The notes: generated by a model from the sequence alone, not told the origin. 64,000 nucleotides of DNA from Gammaproteobacteria bacterium (GCA_028284675.1 JANQRI010000021.1:1-64000), one strand, 5' to 3'. Shown: positions 1-8,624, counted from the first letter of the stretch. Program-made: numbers and translations.

Positions 1-622
1 GGCGACGGTCAATGAAGATCCAGATAACGATGGCAACTTCGTCACACAAAACATCAGATTCCCGGGACAGTATTTTGATCAGGAAACCGGATTGCACTAT
101 AACTATTTCCGTTACTATGATCCGACGATAGGACGATACATCACTTCTGATCCGATTGGGTTGGATGGAGGAATTAATACCTATGCCTATGTAGGCGGTA
201 ATCCAATTACTAGAATTGATCCTTTAGGCTTAAGAGCTTCGTATTGCCAACGCCCTTTAGGAGACTTTAGTGGCGATAATGGTGCAGGCCCACCAGTATT
301 CAATCATCAATTTATTTGCGTTACGTTAGAAGATGGTACTGTTAGGTGTGACAGCCAGAATAATCCAGAAAATGACCCTGATGGACCATTCTGGCCCACA
401 CAGGGAGTTCCGTCGCGCCCTGATAGGGATAACGAGCAAAACTCGCAATGTGAAGATATTGACGATGATGAAGATCGCTGCTTTGAGCAATGCGTTCTTG
501 AACAATGGGCACAAGGTAGACCTAATTATGCTGTTGGTCCACTAGGTACTGATTGCCAAGAGTATTCCCAAAATATCGTTACCACATGTAGACAACAATG
601 CGCTGCTCAAGGTGAGCAATGA
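1..622 (+). CDS. RHS repeat protein, C-terminal part (5' end outside window)
   Basis: The reading frame is open at the left edge (codons begin at base 2), so only the last ~206 residues are visible. Residues near bases 50-235 are the classic end of an RHS shell: GQYFDQETGLHYNYFRYYDP, a GRYITSDPIGLDGG stretch, TYAYVGGNP and the DPLGL junction after which RHS proteins switch to a variable toxin domain. The remaining ~130 residues are the variable tip: acidic, with about ten cysteines, several in a CFEQCV / CRQQCA pattern. I do not recognise its toxin family. In the RHS family the shell encloses the tip, which is released to act on a competitor. The stop overlaps the next gene by 4 nt, the usual toxin-immunity arrangement. 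Confidence 0.9.
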   Translation, partial: ATVNEDPDNDGNFVTQNIRFPGQYFDQETGLHYNYFRYYDPTIGRYITSDPIGLDGGINTYAYVGGNPITRIDPLGLRASYCQRPLGDFSGDNGAGPPVFNHQFICVTLEDGTVRCDSQNNPENDPDGPFWPTQGVPSRPDRDNEQNSQCEDIDDDEDRCFEQCVLEQWAQGRPNYAVGPLGTDCQEYSQNIVTTCRQQCAAQGEQ

Positions 623-990
623 AAAAAATCATAAAAAGACATAAACCCTATTACTGGTTCCTTTTAATTACATGGTTATTACTGTGCTGCTATGCACTAC
701 TATCTTATTTGCTCCACTCTGAGGTATGGAGCAACAGTGAGGTTAGTGTGCTATTTCATTTAAAGATGTTGGTTTTAACTTTTCCATTAGGCTATGTTGC
801 GGCTTTTATAGTTGGTGCTTTATCGAAGTTATTATCCGCAATAGGTTTAGAATCAACAGGTATACTCGCGCAGCAGATTAGTTTGTTTGCGACGTGGTTA
901 GCTATGATTGTTATAGGTTATTTTCAGTGGTTCGTTTGGTTGCCCAAACTGTTTTTGTTGGCAAAATCGCTTATCTGGAAGAAAAATTAA
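619..990 (+). CDS. Small multi-pass membrane protein, probable immunity protein of the RHS toxin
   Basis: A 123-residue protein whose ATG overlaps the RHS stop codon (ATGA), so translation is coupled. About three hydrophobic segments are visible, near residues 12-32, 48-70 and 85-112, and both ends are basic (MKKIIKRHK; LIWKKN). I recognise no family. Position directly behind an RHS variable tip is where cognate immunity proteins lie, and a membrane immunity protein would fit a toxin that acts on or crosses the inner membrane. Function is inferred from position only. The region is AT-rich compared with the core genes downstream. Confidence 0.6.
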   Translation: MKKIIKRHKPYYWFLLITWLLLCCYALLSYLLHSEVWSNSEVSVLFHLKMLVLTFPLGYVAAFIVGALSKLLSAIGLESTGILAQQISLFATWLAMIVIGYFQWFVWLPKLFLLAKSLIWKKN

Positions 991-997
991 GGAAATT

Positions 998-1015
998 AAG
1001 GGGCCAGACCCTTTA
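998..1015. repeat. GGGGYCAGACCC repeat at the cassette junction
   Basis: The 18 bases AAGGGGCCAGACCCTTTA match 16 of 18 positions of the copy at 49412-49429 beside the RAYT transposase gene. The core GGGNCAGACCC is nearly palindromic. It sits exactly between the first immunity-position gene and the displaced RHS C-terminal cassette. It may mark a past insertion or recombination junction. Confidence 0.55.
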
Positions 1016-1032
1016 ATTGCACATATCTGTAT

Positions 1033-1398
1033 GTGTTTGCTAATCCAATAAATTGGATTGACCCTAATGGGTTGAGTGGCATTAATAAGAAGGTTCCAGG
1101 TACAAATGCATCTGTACGAATAGATAAACCGCATGTTCCTGGACAGCAAGAGCATGCCCATATTAAACCTAAAGGAAAACCTGAAATTGTCATAAATAAA
1201 GATGAGACAGGGAGTCATGGTACTGACCCTAATAAGATTCCTAAAAATAAGAAATTAATCGATTTTCTAAAGCGTAGAGGGTTTCAATTAATCTTGCCAC
1301 TCAGTCTCCCTGGAGCTGTTCTTGAAGAATATTGTAGAGAAAACCCTTATGATGTTCATACATGTGGTTTTCCTGAGCCCGAAGACTGTAGAATTTGA
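1033..1398 (+). CDS. Orphan RHS C-terminal toxin cassette
   Basis: The frame is open from base 1000 and begins with a remnant of an RHS shell (TYLYVFANPINWIDPNGL, starting near base 1021), then runs into a ~105-residue variable domain. The only plausible start is GTG at 1033, inside the remnant, with no good ribosome-binding site. It therefore looks like a displaced RHS-CT module rather than an independent gene, usable only after recombination with a shell gene. The domain has a basic, His-rich start (HVPGQQEHAHIKPKGKPEI), a GSHGTDPNKIP segment and a Cys-containing end. I cannot assign a toxin activity with confidence; a nuclease would be a guess. A small partner gene follows within 10 nt. 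Confidence 0.65.
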   Translation: MFANPINWIDPNGLSGINKKVPGTNASVRIDKPHVPGQQEHAHIKPKGKPEIVINKDETGSHGTDPNKIPKNKKLIDFLKRRGFQLILPLSLPGAVLEEYCRENPYDVHTCGFPEPEDCRI

Positions 1399-1406
1399 GG
1401 TGTTTT

Positions 1407-1640
1407 ATGAAAGTATATGGTTATGAGAAAGGTGATAACGAAGAAATGCTTGAGATGAAAGAAATTAGTTTTCAAGCTAAACCGAAAAGACTAAGAGAGT
1501 TAGCAAATTTTTTACTGAAATCTGCTGATGAAATTGAATCCTCAAATAAAAATCAATGGGATCATGTACACCTTCAAGATTTCATTCAAGACTTAGCTCA
1601 AGAAGAACCTGATATAGTCATTGCTCACCCTGACCTGTGA
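1407..1640 (+). CDS. Small acidic protein, probable immunity partner of the orphan RHS-CT
   Basis: A 77-residue protein starting at ATG 1407, preceded by GAGGTG at the end of the upstream gene; a TTG 12 nt earlier is a worse start. It is acidic and helical, with the stretch FQAKPKRLRELANFLLKSAD in the middle and an HxHLQDF segment later. It resembles small Imm32-like immunity proteins of polymorphic toxin systems, but I recall that family only loosely and the match is tentative. Its place 8 nt behind the orphan toxin tip supports an immunity role. Confidence 0.55.
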   Translation: MKVYGYEKGDNEEMLEMKEISFQAKPKRLRELANFLLKSADEIESSNKNQWDHVHLQDFIQDLAQEEPDIVIAHPDL

Positions 1641-1796
1641 CTACTGCTTTTCGCAACACTATCAAGTTGCGCCCTCTGTCGCTGGTTGGGTAGTGACAGG
1701 GGGGAACCTGCAACAGAAGTCTTTGATTCAAAAACGAAAATTATTAAAATTGACCCCAACTATTCAGTGACGGCAAAGTGATGATGACGATTTTTG

Positions 1797-1965
1797 CTAA
1801 GATTTCTTCACGGCTTTATCCAAGACTTTCCTGACCCACTGGGAAAAGGTCATTTTTTCTTTTTTAGCCTCGGCCTTATAGTCTTTCAGTTGCTGTTCAG
1901 TAACCCGAACACCAGCTAATGATTTATTAATAGGGCTTTCTACATTGAAGGAAAGCTCGCTAGAT
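1797..1965 (-). pseudogene. Remnant of a ribbon-helix-helix (Arc/CopG-like) antitoxin-type gene
   Basis: Reading the minus strand from a stop at 1797-1799 back to an in-frame TGA near 1966 gives about 55 residues. They include INKSLAGVRVTEQQLKDYKA and KKEKMTFSQWVRKVLDKAVK. The pattern of a short beta strand (GVRVTEQQLKDYK) followed by two helices ending in SQWVRKVLD is that of plasmid-type RHH regulators. There is no ATG in frame, so the N-terminus appears lost. It lies among RHS debris. Confidence 0.5.
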
Positions 1966-2091
1966 CAATATGTAACATTGCGTGATGAATTAGGGCACAG
2001 TTACTATGGAGGCAATGTTGACTTTGATGCCATGTCGTTAACTGATATTGGCTATGGGTCAAGTATGGATGACGGTAGTTTTAATAACTGA
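1945..2091 (+). pseudogene. Unidentified C-terminal gene fragment
   Basis: A short plus-strand frame encodes about 48 residues (LKESSLDQYVTLRDELGHSY, then GGNVDFDAM and SSMDDGSFNN) and ends at TGA 2089-2091. It overlaps the tail of the antisense RHH remnant and has no ribosome-binding site, so it looks like the 3' end of a gene whose front has been lost. I do not recognise it. The rest of 1641-2221 is AT-rich and holds nothing else I can support. Confidence 0.3.
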
Positions 2092-2221
2092 GATACACTT
2101 TGCTTGGAGAATTTTATAAATATGTTCAGGAAGATCAAGCCTAGAATTACTCTGTAAAAAATAACTGGCAAATTAGAGTTCCCCCGAAACTATATACACA
2201 AAAATCCGGGCTGAATGATGA

Positions 2222-2938
2222 TCAGGATTTCGGCTCTATCCAAATGGCTTTTGCGGCCGCAATACGCTCCCCGGACTCTCTGAACAATGCCGTTGCGGTG
2301 AAATGTTTTCGCCCTTCCCTGCTTAACGGCCAACCGATAACGATGCAGCGCTCACCTTGCTTTATACTTCCAATGACTTCAGCGGTGAAACGACCCAATA
2401 ATGCCGGACGCACTCCTTCTGCCCATGCCAGCGTTGCAAAAGCACCGGGGCAATCCAGCGCGGCCCAGAGAAACTCAGGCTTAATATCGCCAGAACTATC
2501 AGCAAGCGATGCATCGGGTATCCAGGGTGCGGCAACCATGGAACGCCCGTCAACCGGGCCGGCAAAGATGCATAACCCGTCACCGTGCTTACGGTTTGTT
2601 CCGCATACAAAGCAGTCGGGAAACGGATGCCGTTGAAAACCCGCATATTGCTTCACAGCCAACTCCGCCTCTGTATAGGTGGGTGCCGTTGGTATATCAA
2701 GATCCAGCTTAGCCGGGGCAGCTTCACCAACCAGCTGCTTTGCATTACCGTGGTACCAAAGGCTTACCGTCTGATCTTCGTTGCGCTCAACTGTTAACGG
2801 CGTATCCAGCGGCGGCGGCTGCCATAATGTTACTTCAGCAGCCTTGCCAATATAGCCACCGAGCAACCCACAGGTATAACCGCCATTCCCCGAATTGGAT
2901 GGACCACAAAACCGTGACTTTATAACTATCTGATCCAT
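2222..2938 (-). CDS. Hotdog-fold thioesterase-like conserved hypothetical protein
   Basis: 238 residues, no signal peptide. The N-terminus has a Gly/Asn-rich stretch (FCGPSNSGNGGYTCGLLGGY) and the middle contains HPFPDCFVCGTNRKHGDGL. The Asn-Gly-Gly motif plus a central PxCFVCG followed by a Gly-rich segment is seen in a double-hotdog thioesterase-like group of unknown function. The second half (DCPGAFATLAWAEG, LLGRFTAEV) fits the second hotdog. The substrate is unknown. It ends the tyrS-side minus-strand block, 16 nt downstream of tyrS, and may be co-transcribed with it. Confidence 0.6.
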   Translation of the reverse strand: MDQIVIKSRFCGPSNSGNGGYTCGLLGGYIGKAAEVTLWQPPPLDTPLTVERNEDQTVSLWYHGNAKQLVGEAAPAKLDLDIPTAPTYTEAELAVKQYAGFQRHPFPDCFVCGTNRKHGDGLCIFAGPVDGRSMVAAPWIPDASLADSSGDIKPEFLWAALDCPGAFATLAWAEGVRPALLGRFTAEVIGSIKQGERCIVIGWPLSREGRKHFTATALFRESGERIAAAKAIWIEPKS

Positions 2939-2954
2939 ACACCTATAAGCCTGT

Positions 2955-4157
2955 TTATTTCACAATCACTTTAGCAAATCGTCGTTTACCGACCTGATAA
3001 ACATGTTCAGTGCCAGCCGCAATCTGCATACTTTTATCCTCAATACGTTCACCATCAATTTTAACCGCACCTTGCTTTACCATACGGAATGCATCCGAAG
3101 TGCTTGCCACCAAACCGGCTTGCTTTAACAAATGACCGATCGGAATCACCCCGTCGGTCGATTGTACGGTAACCTGTTCTATATCTTCAGGCATTGCGCC
3201 TTTTTGAAAACGTGCAATAAATTCATTCTTCGCCGCCACAGCAGCTGCCTGATCATGAAAGCGCGCGACAATTTCAATACCCAATTCGAATTTTATATCC
3301 CGCGGATTTGTACCAGCTTCAATCTGCTGTTTATATGTATTGATCTCATCCAGCGGCTTAAAGCTCAACAACTCAAAATAACGCCACATCAAATCATCAG
3401 AAATTGACATTATTTTTCCAAACATTTCATTTGGGGCCTCATTTATACCGATATAGTTGTCGAGGGATTTAGACATTTTTTGCACGCCGTCCAATCCTTC
3501 CAAAATCGGCATGGTCAACACGACTTGCGGTTCCTGCCCATAAACTTTTTGCAAATCGCGGCCAACCAGCAAATTAAACTTCTGATCGGTGCCGCCAAGC
3601 TCAACATCAGCACGCATCGCCACCGAGTCATAACCCTGAATCAACGGATAGAGAAATTCATGGATCGCAATTGGCCGGCCACCGCTATAACGTTTCTGAA
3701 AATCGTCCCGCTCCAGCATCCGCGCAACCGTATGCTTAGCGGCCAACTGGATTAACGCAGCTGCATCCATCTGTGCCATCCAGTCCGAATTGAACATCAC
3801 CTGGGTTTTGTCCGGGTCGAGTATTTTAAATATCTGCTCCCGGTATGTTTTCGCATTTTCGGCAACCTCTTCTTTGCTCAACGGTGCGCGGGTCACGTTT
3901 TTACCGGTAGGGTCACCAATCATTCCGGTAAAATCACCGATCAGAAACAGGACCTCATGCCCCAAATCCTGAAACTGTCGCATTTTATTGATCAGTACTG
4001 TATGTCCGAGATGCAGATCAGGTGCAGTCGGGTCAAACCCGGCTTTTACGCGCAACGGCTGACCACGCTCCAATTTGCGCAGCAAATCTTCCTTAAGCAG
4101 AATTTCTTCCACACCGCGGCCGATAGTATTTAGTATCTGTGTCATTTGCTCGCTCAT
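2955..4157 (-). CDS. tyrS: Tyrosyl-tRNA synthetase
   Basis: 400 residues; charges tRNA-Tyr with tyrosine in the cytoplasm. The class I signature is present as [10 protein letters not shown] near residue 48, and the second ATP-binding motif as KMSKS near residue 230. The anticodon-recognition region follows, then an S4-like RNA-binding tail from about residue 335 ([20 protein letters not shown]). The length and the HLGH form fit the TyrS type 2 group found in many Gammaproteobacteria. It is divergent from the M23 peptidase gene at 4331, and the shared 173-nt interval contains a hairpin and a promoter. tyrS beside an M23 peptidase and anmK is a common gammaproteobacterial arrangement. Confidence 0.97.
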   Translation of the reverse strand: MSEQMTQILNTIGRGVEEILLKEDLLRKLERGQPLRVKAGFDPTAPDLHLGHTVLINKMRQFQDLGHEVLFLIGDFTGMIGDPTGKNVTRAPLSKEEVAENAKTYREQIFKILDPDKTQVMFNSDWMAQMDAAALIQLAAKHTVARMLERDDFQKRYSGGRPIAIHEFLYPLIQGYDSVAMRADVELGGTDQKFNLLVGRDLQKVYGQEPQVVLTMPILEGLDGVQKMSKSLDNYIGINEAPNEMFGKIMSISDDLMWRYFELLSFKPLDEINTYKQQIEAGTNPRDIKFELGIEIVARFHDQAAAVAAKNEFIARFQKGAMPEDIEQVTVQSTDGVIPIGHLLKQAGLVASTSDAFRMVKQGAVKIDGERIEDKSMQIAAGTEHVYQVGKRRFAKVIVK

Positions 4158-4183
4158 TTTGATGCGCCGAATAATAAAGCAAA

Positions 4184-4208
4184 CAGCATAATTTACGAAA
4201 TTATGCTG
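4184..4208. promoter_or_regulatory. 11-bp perfect hairpin between tyrS and the M23 gene
   Basis: CAGCATAATTT (4184-4194) is the exact reverse complement of AAATTATGCTG (4198-4208), with a 3-nt ACG loop. It lies 26 nt upstream of the tyrS start. On the minus strand it would form in the tyrS leader; as DNA it is a dyad that could be an operator. No uridine tract follows it on the minus strand, so it is not a simple terminator. Confidence 0.45.
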
Positions 4209-4255
4209 CGTAAAAAAGCCTTAAAAAGCATTTTTGCAATGATTCCAGAAAGTAT

Positions 4256-4284
4256 TTGACGTGAACACAAAATATAGCTATGTT
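4256..4284 (+). promoter_or_regulatory. Sigma-70 promoter for the M23 peptidase gene
   Basis: TTGACG (4256-4261) and TATGTT (4279-4284) are separated by 17 nt, close to the sigma-70 consensus in sequence and spacing. Transcription would start near 4291, about 40 nt before the ATG at 4331. Confidence 0.6.
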
Positions 4285-4330
4285 GCGCTTCGCAAACCTA
4301 TATAAATCATAGAATTACAAATATTTTCTG

Positions 4331-5815
4331 ATGCATGACTATAAAAACATTTTGCTGAAAGAAAAGAAAGAGGTAAAAACTTCTCACTGGCATTGGCACG
4401 GTGTATTACTTTTTTTGATTTGTGCCGGACTGGCACTGCTGCTGGTGGAAACTGAGAAATCCGAAGCCTCAGACAGCAAACCGCCGGCAATAGCTGAAAA
4501 GGACACCAGTGCATCTGTACCGGAAAGCGATACTGAGATCTTTGAACTCAGCCTGCCTAAACAGGACCGCCCCGAAACGACCGCCAGTGAATACCCTGCC
4601 CCTGTTGAAAACACGGCGCTTGCTCTACCGGCCCTTCCACAACCTACCCTGGATATTGCGGAAGAGCCGGACCCGAATGAGCCACAGTGGCAAACACATA
4701 TTGTTAAACCCGGTTACAATTTTGCCATCATCTGCTCACGTGCGGGCGTCAAGGCCAGTGAAGTGCACGCACTCATGCAACTTGGAAAGCCGGTAGCATC
4801 CTTAAAGCGGCTCTACCCAAACGATAAAATTCGCCTGAAAGTACTGCCGGACGGCAATCTGGCCGGACTTGAATACGATATGCACCAAACAAAGCGGCTG
4901 GTGGTTACCCGGGTTGGCGAACAGGCAAACGGCGTTTCGGAATTTAAAGCACAGACTATCGAGCGCTCGATTGAGGTTCATACTGCACATGCATCCGGTG
5001 TTATTAAAGACTCCTTATTCCGGGCAGCACAAAGCGCTGGATTAACTGACAAAATCGCGATTGAACTCGCCAGTATTTTCGCCTGGGACATCGACTTTTC
5101 TCTTGAAGTACGCCGGGGTGACCGTTTTACTGTTGTTTATGAGCAACACTATCTGGACGGGGAAAAAATCAGAGATGGTGCAATTTCCGCGGCCGAATTC
5201 GTGAATCAGGGCACCGTGTACCGTGCGATCAAATACACCGGGCCGGACGGTAAGACAGACTATTATACTCCTGACGGTAGCAGCCTGCGTAAAACCTTTA
5301 TGCGTAATCCGGTCGATTTCAGCCGTATATCCTCGCATTTTAACCCGAACAGAAGACACCCGATTCTAAACAAAATCCGCGCTCACAAAGGCGTTGATTA
5401 TGCGGCCCGCACCGGCACTCCGATCAAAGCGGTCGGCGACGGCAAAGTCAGCTGGCGCAAAACCAAAGGCGGCTATGGTAAAACCATTATTCTTCAACAT
5501 GGGCAACGTTACAGCACACTTTACGCGCATATGTCTGCTTATGCCAAAAGTACCCAGGTCGGGCGCAAAGTAAAACAGGGGCAGGTTATCGGCTATGTCG
5601 GCAAATCCGGACTGGCCACCGGCCCGCATCTGCATTTTGAGTTTCGAATCGACGGCGTGCACCGTAACCCGCTGACGGTCAAACACCCCAGTGTTGACCC
5701 AATTAAGCCTCAGTACAAACAGGATTTTCTGGCAAAAATACAGCCACAGCTCGCTCAACTCGACACAATCAATCGCATGGAACTGGCTTATTCCGACCAG
5801 GCGAATACACTTTAA
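4331..5815 (+). CDS. M23 family (MepM-like) envelope peptidoglycan endopeptidase
   Basis: 494 residues. The N-terminus is cytoplasmic and basic with one membrane segment at about 20-40 (VLLFLICAGLALLLVET), then a Pro-rich linker. An OapA/LysM-like region follows around 120-170 (WQTHIVKPGYNFAIICSRAG). The peptidase domain is at about 340-450 with intact zinc ligands: HKGVDYAARTGTP (His and Asp) and GPHLHFEF (His), plus LYAHMS. In the family these enzymes cut peptide cross-links so that new murein can be inserted. Membrane anchoring puts the active site in the periplasm. anmK follows after 30 nt, so cutting and recycling of murein are probably co-expressed. Confidence 0.9.
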   Translation: MHDYKNILLKEKKEVKTSHWHWHGVLLFLICAGLALLLVETEKSEASDSKPPAIAEKDTSASVPESDTEIFELSLPKQDRPETTASEYPAPVENTALALPALPQPTLDIAEEPDPNEPQWQTHIVKPGYNFAIICSRAGVKASEVHALMQLGKPVASLKRLYPNDKIRLKVLPDGNLAGLEYDMHQTKRLVVTRVGEQANGVSEFKAQTIERSIEVHTAHASGVIKDSLFRAAQSAGLTDKIAIELASIFAWDIDFSLEVRRGDRFTVVYEQHYLDGEKIRDGAISAAEFVNQGTVYRAIKYTGPDGKTDYYTPDGSSLRKTFMRNPVDFSRISSHFNPNRRHPILNKIRAHKGVDYAARTGTPIKAVGDGKVSWRKTKGGYGKTIILQHGQRYSTLYAHMSAYAKSTQVGRKVKQGQVIGYVGKSGLATGPHLHFEFRIDGVHRNPLTVKHPSVDPIKPQYKQDFLAKIQPQLAQLDTINRMELAYSDQANTL

Positions 5816-5845
5816 AAACGCTGCTCCCGGCACACAGGGAAAAAC

Positions 5846-6970
5846 ATGAGCAAAAGTTTCTATCTTGGCTTGATATCCGGAACCAGTATGGATGGTGCCG
5901 ACGCAGCTGTTGTGGAATTCAATGGTGACTCAGTCGCAAATGTCCACGGCTACCACCAGGCCTACCCTGCCAGACTTAAAGCCGAGCTTGAAACCGCGGG
6001 CGACCCGCAATCCAACACCGGAATCGACCCGCTTAACGTGCTCGATCATAAACTGGGAATGTTCTTTGCCAACACGGCAACCGCTGCACTTCAAAAGGCC
6101 GGCATTCCGGCAAGTGATATCGCCGCGATCGGCTGCCACGGCCAAACTGTCCGGCATTGCCCACCAGACCCCGAGCTAAACCATCCACCGTATACAATGC
6201 AGATCGGTGATCCCAATATTATCGCCGAACAGACCGGGATTACGACAGTTGCTGATTTTCGCCGACGCGATATTGCAGCAGGTGGACATGCTGCGCCATT
6301 AGTCCCGGCATTTCATGCGGGGGTATTCCGGTCAGACCATGAAAACCGGGTTATCCTGAATCTGGGAGGTATTGCAAACATCACCGTCCTGCCGAACAAC
6401 AACGCGACGGTAACCGGCTTTGATACCGGGCCATCAAACATACTCATGGACCAATGGTGCAACAAACACTTTGGCAAACCCTATGATAAAAACGGGGCTA
6501 TAGCCGCCGGCGCCGATACTATCCCCGGGTTACTTGCAGTGCTTCTCAAGGACTCGTATTTCAAACAAGCTCCGCCGAAAAGCACCGGCCGGGAATACTT
6601 TAACCTAACATGGTTGGAGCCTTTCCTGACCGACTTCCGGGACGCAAACCCTGAATCCATTTTGGCAACACTTAATACATTCAGTGCGCACAGTATTTGC
6701 GATGCGATTAGTGCGTATGCGCCGGCAACAGAACATGTATTTGCTTGTGGCGGCGGCGCACATAATGCCACGTTAATGGAAGAGATGGGCAAACTGTTGC
6801 CCAATTGTAAATTCGAAACAACTGCCGCATTGGGCATTAACCCGGATTATGTCGAAGCGGCTGCATTTGCCTGGCTGGCCAAACGCAGACTGGAAGGAAA
6901 GCCCAGCAACCTGCCTTCGGTTACCGGTGCAAGTAAATCAGTAGTGCTGGGCGGAATCTACTCCAAATAG
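5846..6970 (+). CDS. anmK: Anhydro-N-acetylmuramic acid kinase
   Basis: 374 residues, normal length. AnmK opens the 1,6-anhydro ring of anhydro-MurNAc and phosphorylates it to MurNAc-6-phosphate in the cytosol, an early step in peptidoglycan recycling. Visible signatures are the ATP-binding GLISGTSMDGADAAV at residues 8-22, the CHGQTVRH motif near 95-102, LNLGGIANITV, GFDTGPSNILMD and the late FACGGGAHN. It lies 30 nt behind the M23 peptidase gene. The downstream salvage genes amgK and murU are at 35227-36890. No mupP phosphatase is recognised between them in this window. Confidence 0.96.
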   Translation: MSKSFYLGLISGTSMDGADAAVVEFNGDSVANVHGYHQAYPARLKAELETAGDPQSNTGIDPLNVLDHKLGMFFANTATAALQKAGIPASDIAAIGCHGQTVRHCPPDPELNHPPYTMQIGDPNIIAEQTGITTVADFRRRDIAAGGHAAPLVPAFHAGVFRSDHENRVILNLGGIANITVLPNNNATVTGFDTGPSNILMDQWCNKHFGKPYDKNGAIAAGADTIPGLLAVLLKDSYFKQAPPKSTGREYFNLTWLEPFLTDFRDANPESILATLNTFSAHSICDAISAYAPATEHVFACGGGAHNATLMEEMGKLLPNCKFETTAALGINPDYVEAAAFAWLAKRRLEGKPSNLPSVTGASKSVVLGGIYSK

Positions 6971-6989
6971 AAAAAACGCCGGAGCTATC

Positions 6990-7361
6990 TCAGACGGAGA
7001 AAGAGGACCCACAACCACAGGTCGTGCTCGCATTGGGATTGCGGATAACAAACTGGGCGCCTTCAACACCCTCGGTATAGTCGATTTCTGCACCCGTTAA
7101 ATACTGCACACTCATCGGGTCAATCAACAAAGTCACACCTTCCCTCTCGACCTTTGAGTCACCGTCATTGATATTTTCATCAAATGTAAAGCCATATTGA
7201 AAACCGGAACAGCCACCCCCGGTAATAAATACACGCAATTTCAGATTGGGGTTGTTTTCTTCCTCAATCAGGCTTTTGACTTTGCTTGCCGCATTACTGG
7301 TGAACTCAAGCGGCGGCGGCATATCATCGAAAACATCGGCTGTTTGGGTTTCGGTCGTCAT
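6990..7361 (-). CDS. erpA: Iron-sulfur cluster insertion protein ErpA
   Basis: 123 residues, A-type carrier. The three conserved cysteines are present: one in [14 protein letters not shown] in the middle and two in TTCGCGSSF at the C-terminus. ErpA passes 4Fe-4S clusters to apo-proteins in the cytosol. The N-terminus has a short extension ([18 protein letters not shown]) before the conserved core. It is convergent with anmK, 19 nt away, and is followed upstream by the bactofilin-argC block on the same strand. Another cluster carrier, apbC, is at 16749-17840. Confidence 0.95.
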   Translation of the reverse strand: MTTETQTADVFDDMPPPLEFTSNAASKVKSLIEEENNPNLKLRVFITGGGCSGFQYGFTFDENINDGDSKVEREGVTLLIDPMSVQYLTGAEIDYTEGVEGAQFVIRNPNASTTCGCGSSFSV

Positions 7362-7459
7362 TTAATACTCCAGTCACATACTCAGGCGAACGCCTGGATT
7401 TCGATTCAGCCAGTGTATTCTTTTCCGAGTGTTTTAGTCAAGTATTATCAAGTGATCTG

Positions 7460-7885
7460 TTATTTGCCGCTATTTTCAGGAGTATCAGCCTTTTTCTGAT
7501 ATTCCAACAAGCGTTTTTCCTGCCTGGACTGATGCACCAGATTGCCGTTAATCGCAGCACCCATCTCCATTTCCAGCAAATTATAATAAACATTCCCTTC
7601 AATCCGCGCGTGGTTAGCCAGCTCAACGCGGTCACTGGCATGCACGTCACCGCTGACCTGGCCGTTGATCAGTACATTCGGCACACGCACTTCACCTTCA
7701 ATAACGCCTTCCTGGCTCAAAATCAAAATGGATTCGGAGTCATCCTCCGCGAGCACATTGCCTTTGACCTTGCCGTCAATATGCAATCCGCCTTGAAAAT
7801 TAATATCACCGCTTAATTCGGTATTTTTACCAATTATGGTTTCAACTTTTGCGGTCTTGAGCTTATTCGAGTTACTGCCCCACAT
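7460..7885 (-). CDS. Bactofilin-type polymer-forming protein
   Basis: 141 residues with the short degenerate beta-helix repeats of bactofilins (DUF583). The core starts with TIIGKNTELSGDINFQGGLH and continues through IDGKVKGNV, GEVRVPNVLINGQVSGDVHA and RIEGNVYYNLLEMEMGA. There are no membrane segments; a basic C-terminal tail (RQEKRLLEYQKK) may contact membrane or partners. Family members polymerise into cytoskeletal filaments that position cell-wall enzymes. The start is 2 nt behind the stop of the upstream membrane/coiled-coil protein, so the two are translationally coupled and may act together at the envelope. Confidence 0.9.
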   Translation of the reverse strand: MWGSNSNKLKTAKVETIIGKNTELSGDINFQGGLHIDGKVKGNVLAEDDSESILILSQEGVIEGEVRVPNVLINGQVSGDVHASDRVELANHARIEGNVYYNLLEMEMGAAINGNLVHQSRQEKRLLEYQKKADTPENSGK

Positions 7886-7886
7886 G

Positions 7887-8624
7887 TTAACCTCCGGTTA
7901 CGATAGAGTTCCATTCATAGCTACGTTCCACCTGCTTTAACCGACGGTCTTTCGGCACCACGCTAACAAGCACATTCTCGGGTTCGAAATCAGCCGGTAA
8001 AGACAAGCTGCCTTCCAGGCGTTGAAAATTTTTAAACTTAAACTTTAGTGACTTTTTACTGTTTTCAATCATTTGATCGGAAGCCAACCGGGCCTGCTTG
8101 CCAGAACGCACCCCGCTGAGCTGCAAATCCACCTGCCCGCTTGCATAACGATCACGGTTGCGGCGCTGGGTCAGCACGATTTTGTAATCAAACGTGTTAT
8201 TTCCAGGACTGCGGGCCATTTGAATTCCCAAAATCTGCAAACCGGGCTCCAGTTCCGCCGGAGATAGAAGGCTTCTATAGAAAACCAGCTCCTCTTTTAA
8301 TTCCAGCATTTCCTCATTAAGCTTTCGCAGCTTTTGGCTGACCTGCTGGTTTGCAGTGGCATCAATCGCGCTGTCACTGGCCAGTTGCGCATTCTCCAGC
8401 GTCAGCTCATCGATACGTGCATTCAAAATACCGGTTTGCTTTGTCAGCGCTTCAATTTTAGCTTCAGCGGCAGACTGGTCGTAACCGGCACGATTACGAC
8501 CGTATTCAAATCCGGCCCAACAGGATATCAGCATTGCCAGCACAACCACTCCGCGGTAGAGCATTGCCTTACGCGGATTATGCGCCTTTACAAGGTACTG
8601 ACTCGATCTGGCTTTCTTAAACAA
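7887..8624 (-). CDS. Membrane-anchored coiled-coil protein (DUF6776-like)
   Basis: 245 residues, probably starting at TTG 8622-8624 with GAGG about 8 nt upstream. One membrane segment is at residues 20-42 (MLYRGVVVLAMLISCWAGFE), then a coiled coil at about 50-115 (AEAKIEALTKQTGILNARID; QKLRKLNEEMLELKEEL). A beta-rich periplasmic region follows to the end. It matches a gammaproteobacterial family of unknown function that regularly sits between argC and a bactofilin gene; the DUF number is from memory. The topology suggests an inner-membrane partner of the bactofilin, but that is inference. Confidence 0.7.
   Translation of the reverse strand: MFKKARSSQYLVKAHNPRKAMLYRGVVVLAMLISCWAGFEYGRNRAGYDQSAAEAKIEALTKQTGILNARIDELTLENAQLASDSAIDATANQQVSQKLRKLNEEMLELKEELVFYRSLLSPAELEPGLQILGIQMARSPGNNTFDYKIVLTQRRNRDRYASGQVDLQLSGVRSGKQARLASDQMIENSKKSLKFKFKNFQRLEGSLSLPADFEPENVLVSVVPKDRRLKQVERSYEWNSIVTGG

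Noticed and set aside
1641..2221. A tRNA or complete toxin-antitoxin gene pair in the RHS debris
   Set aside because: No cloverleaf pattern was visible, and both protein remnants lack starts.
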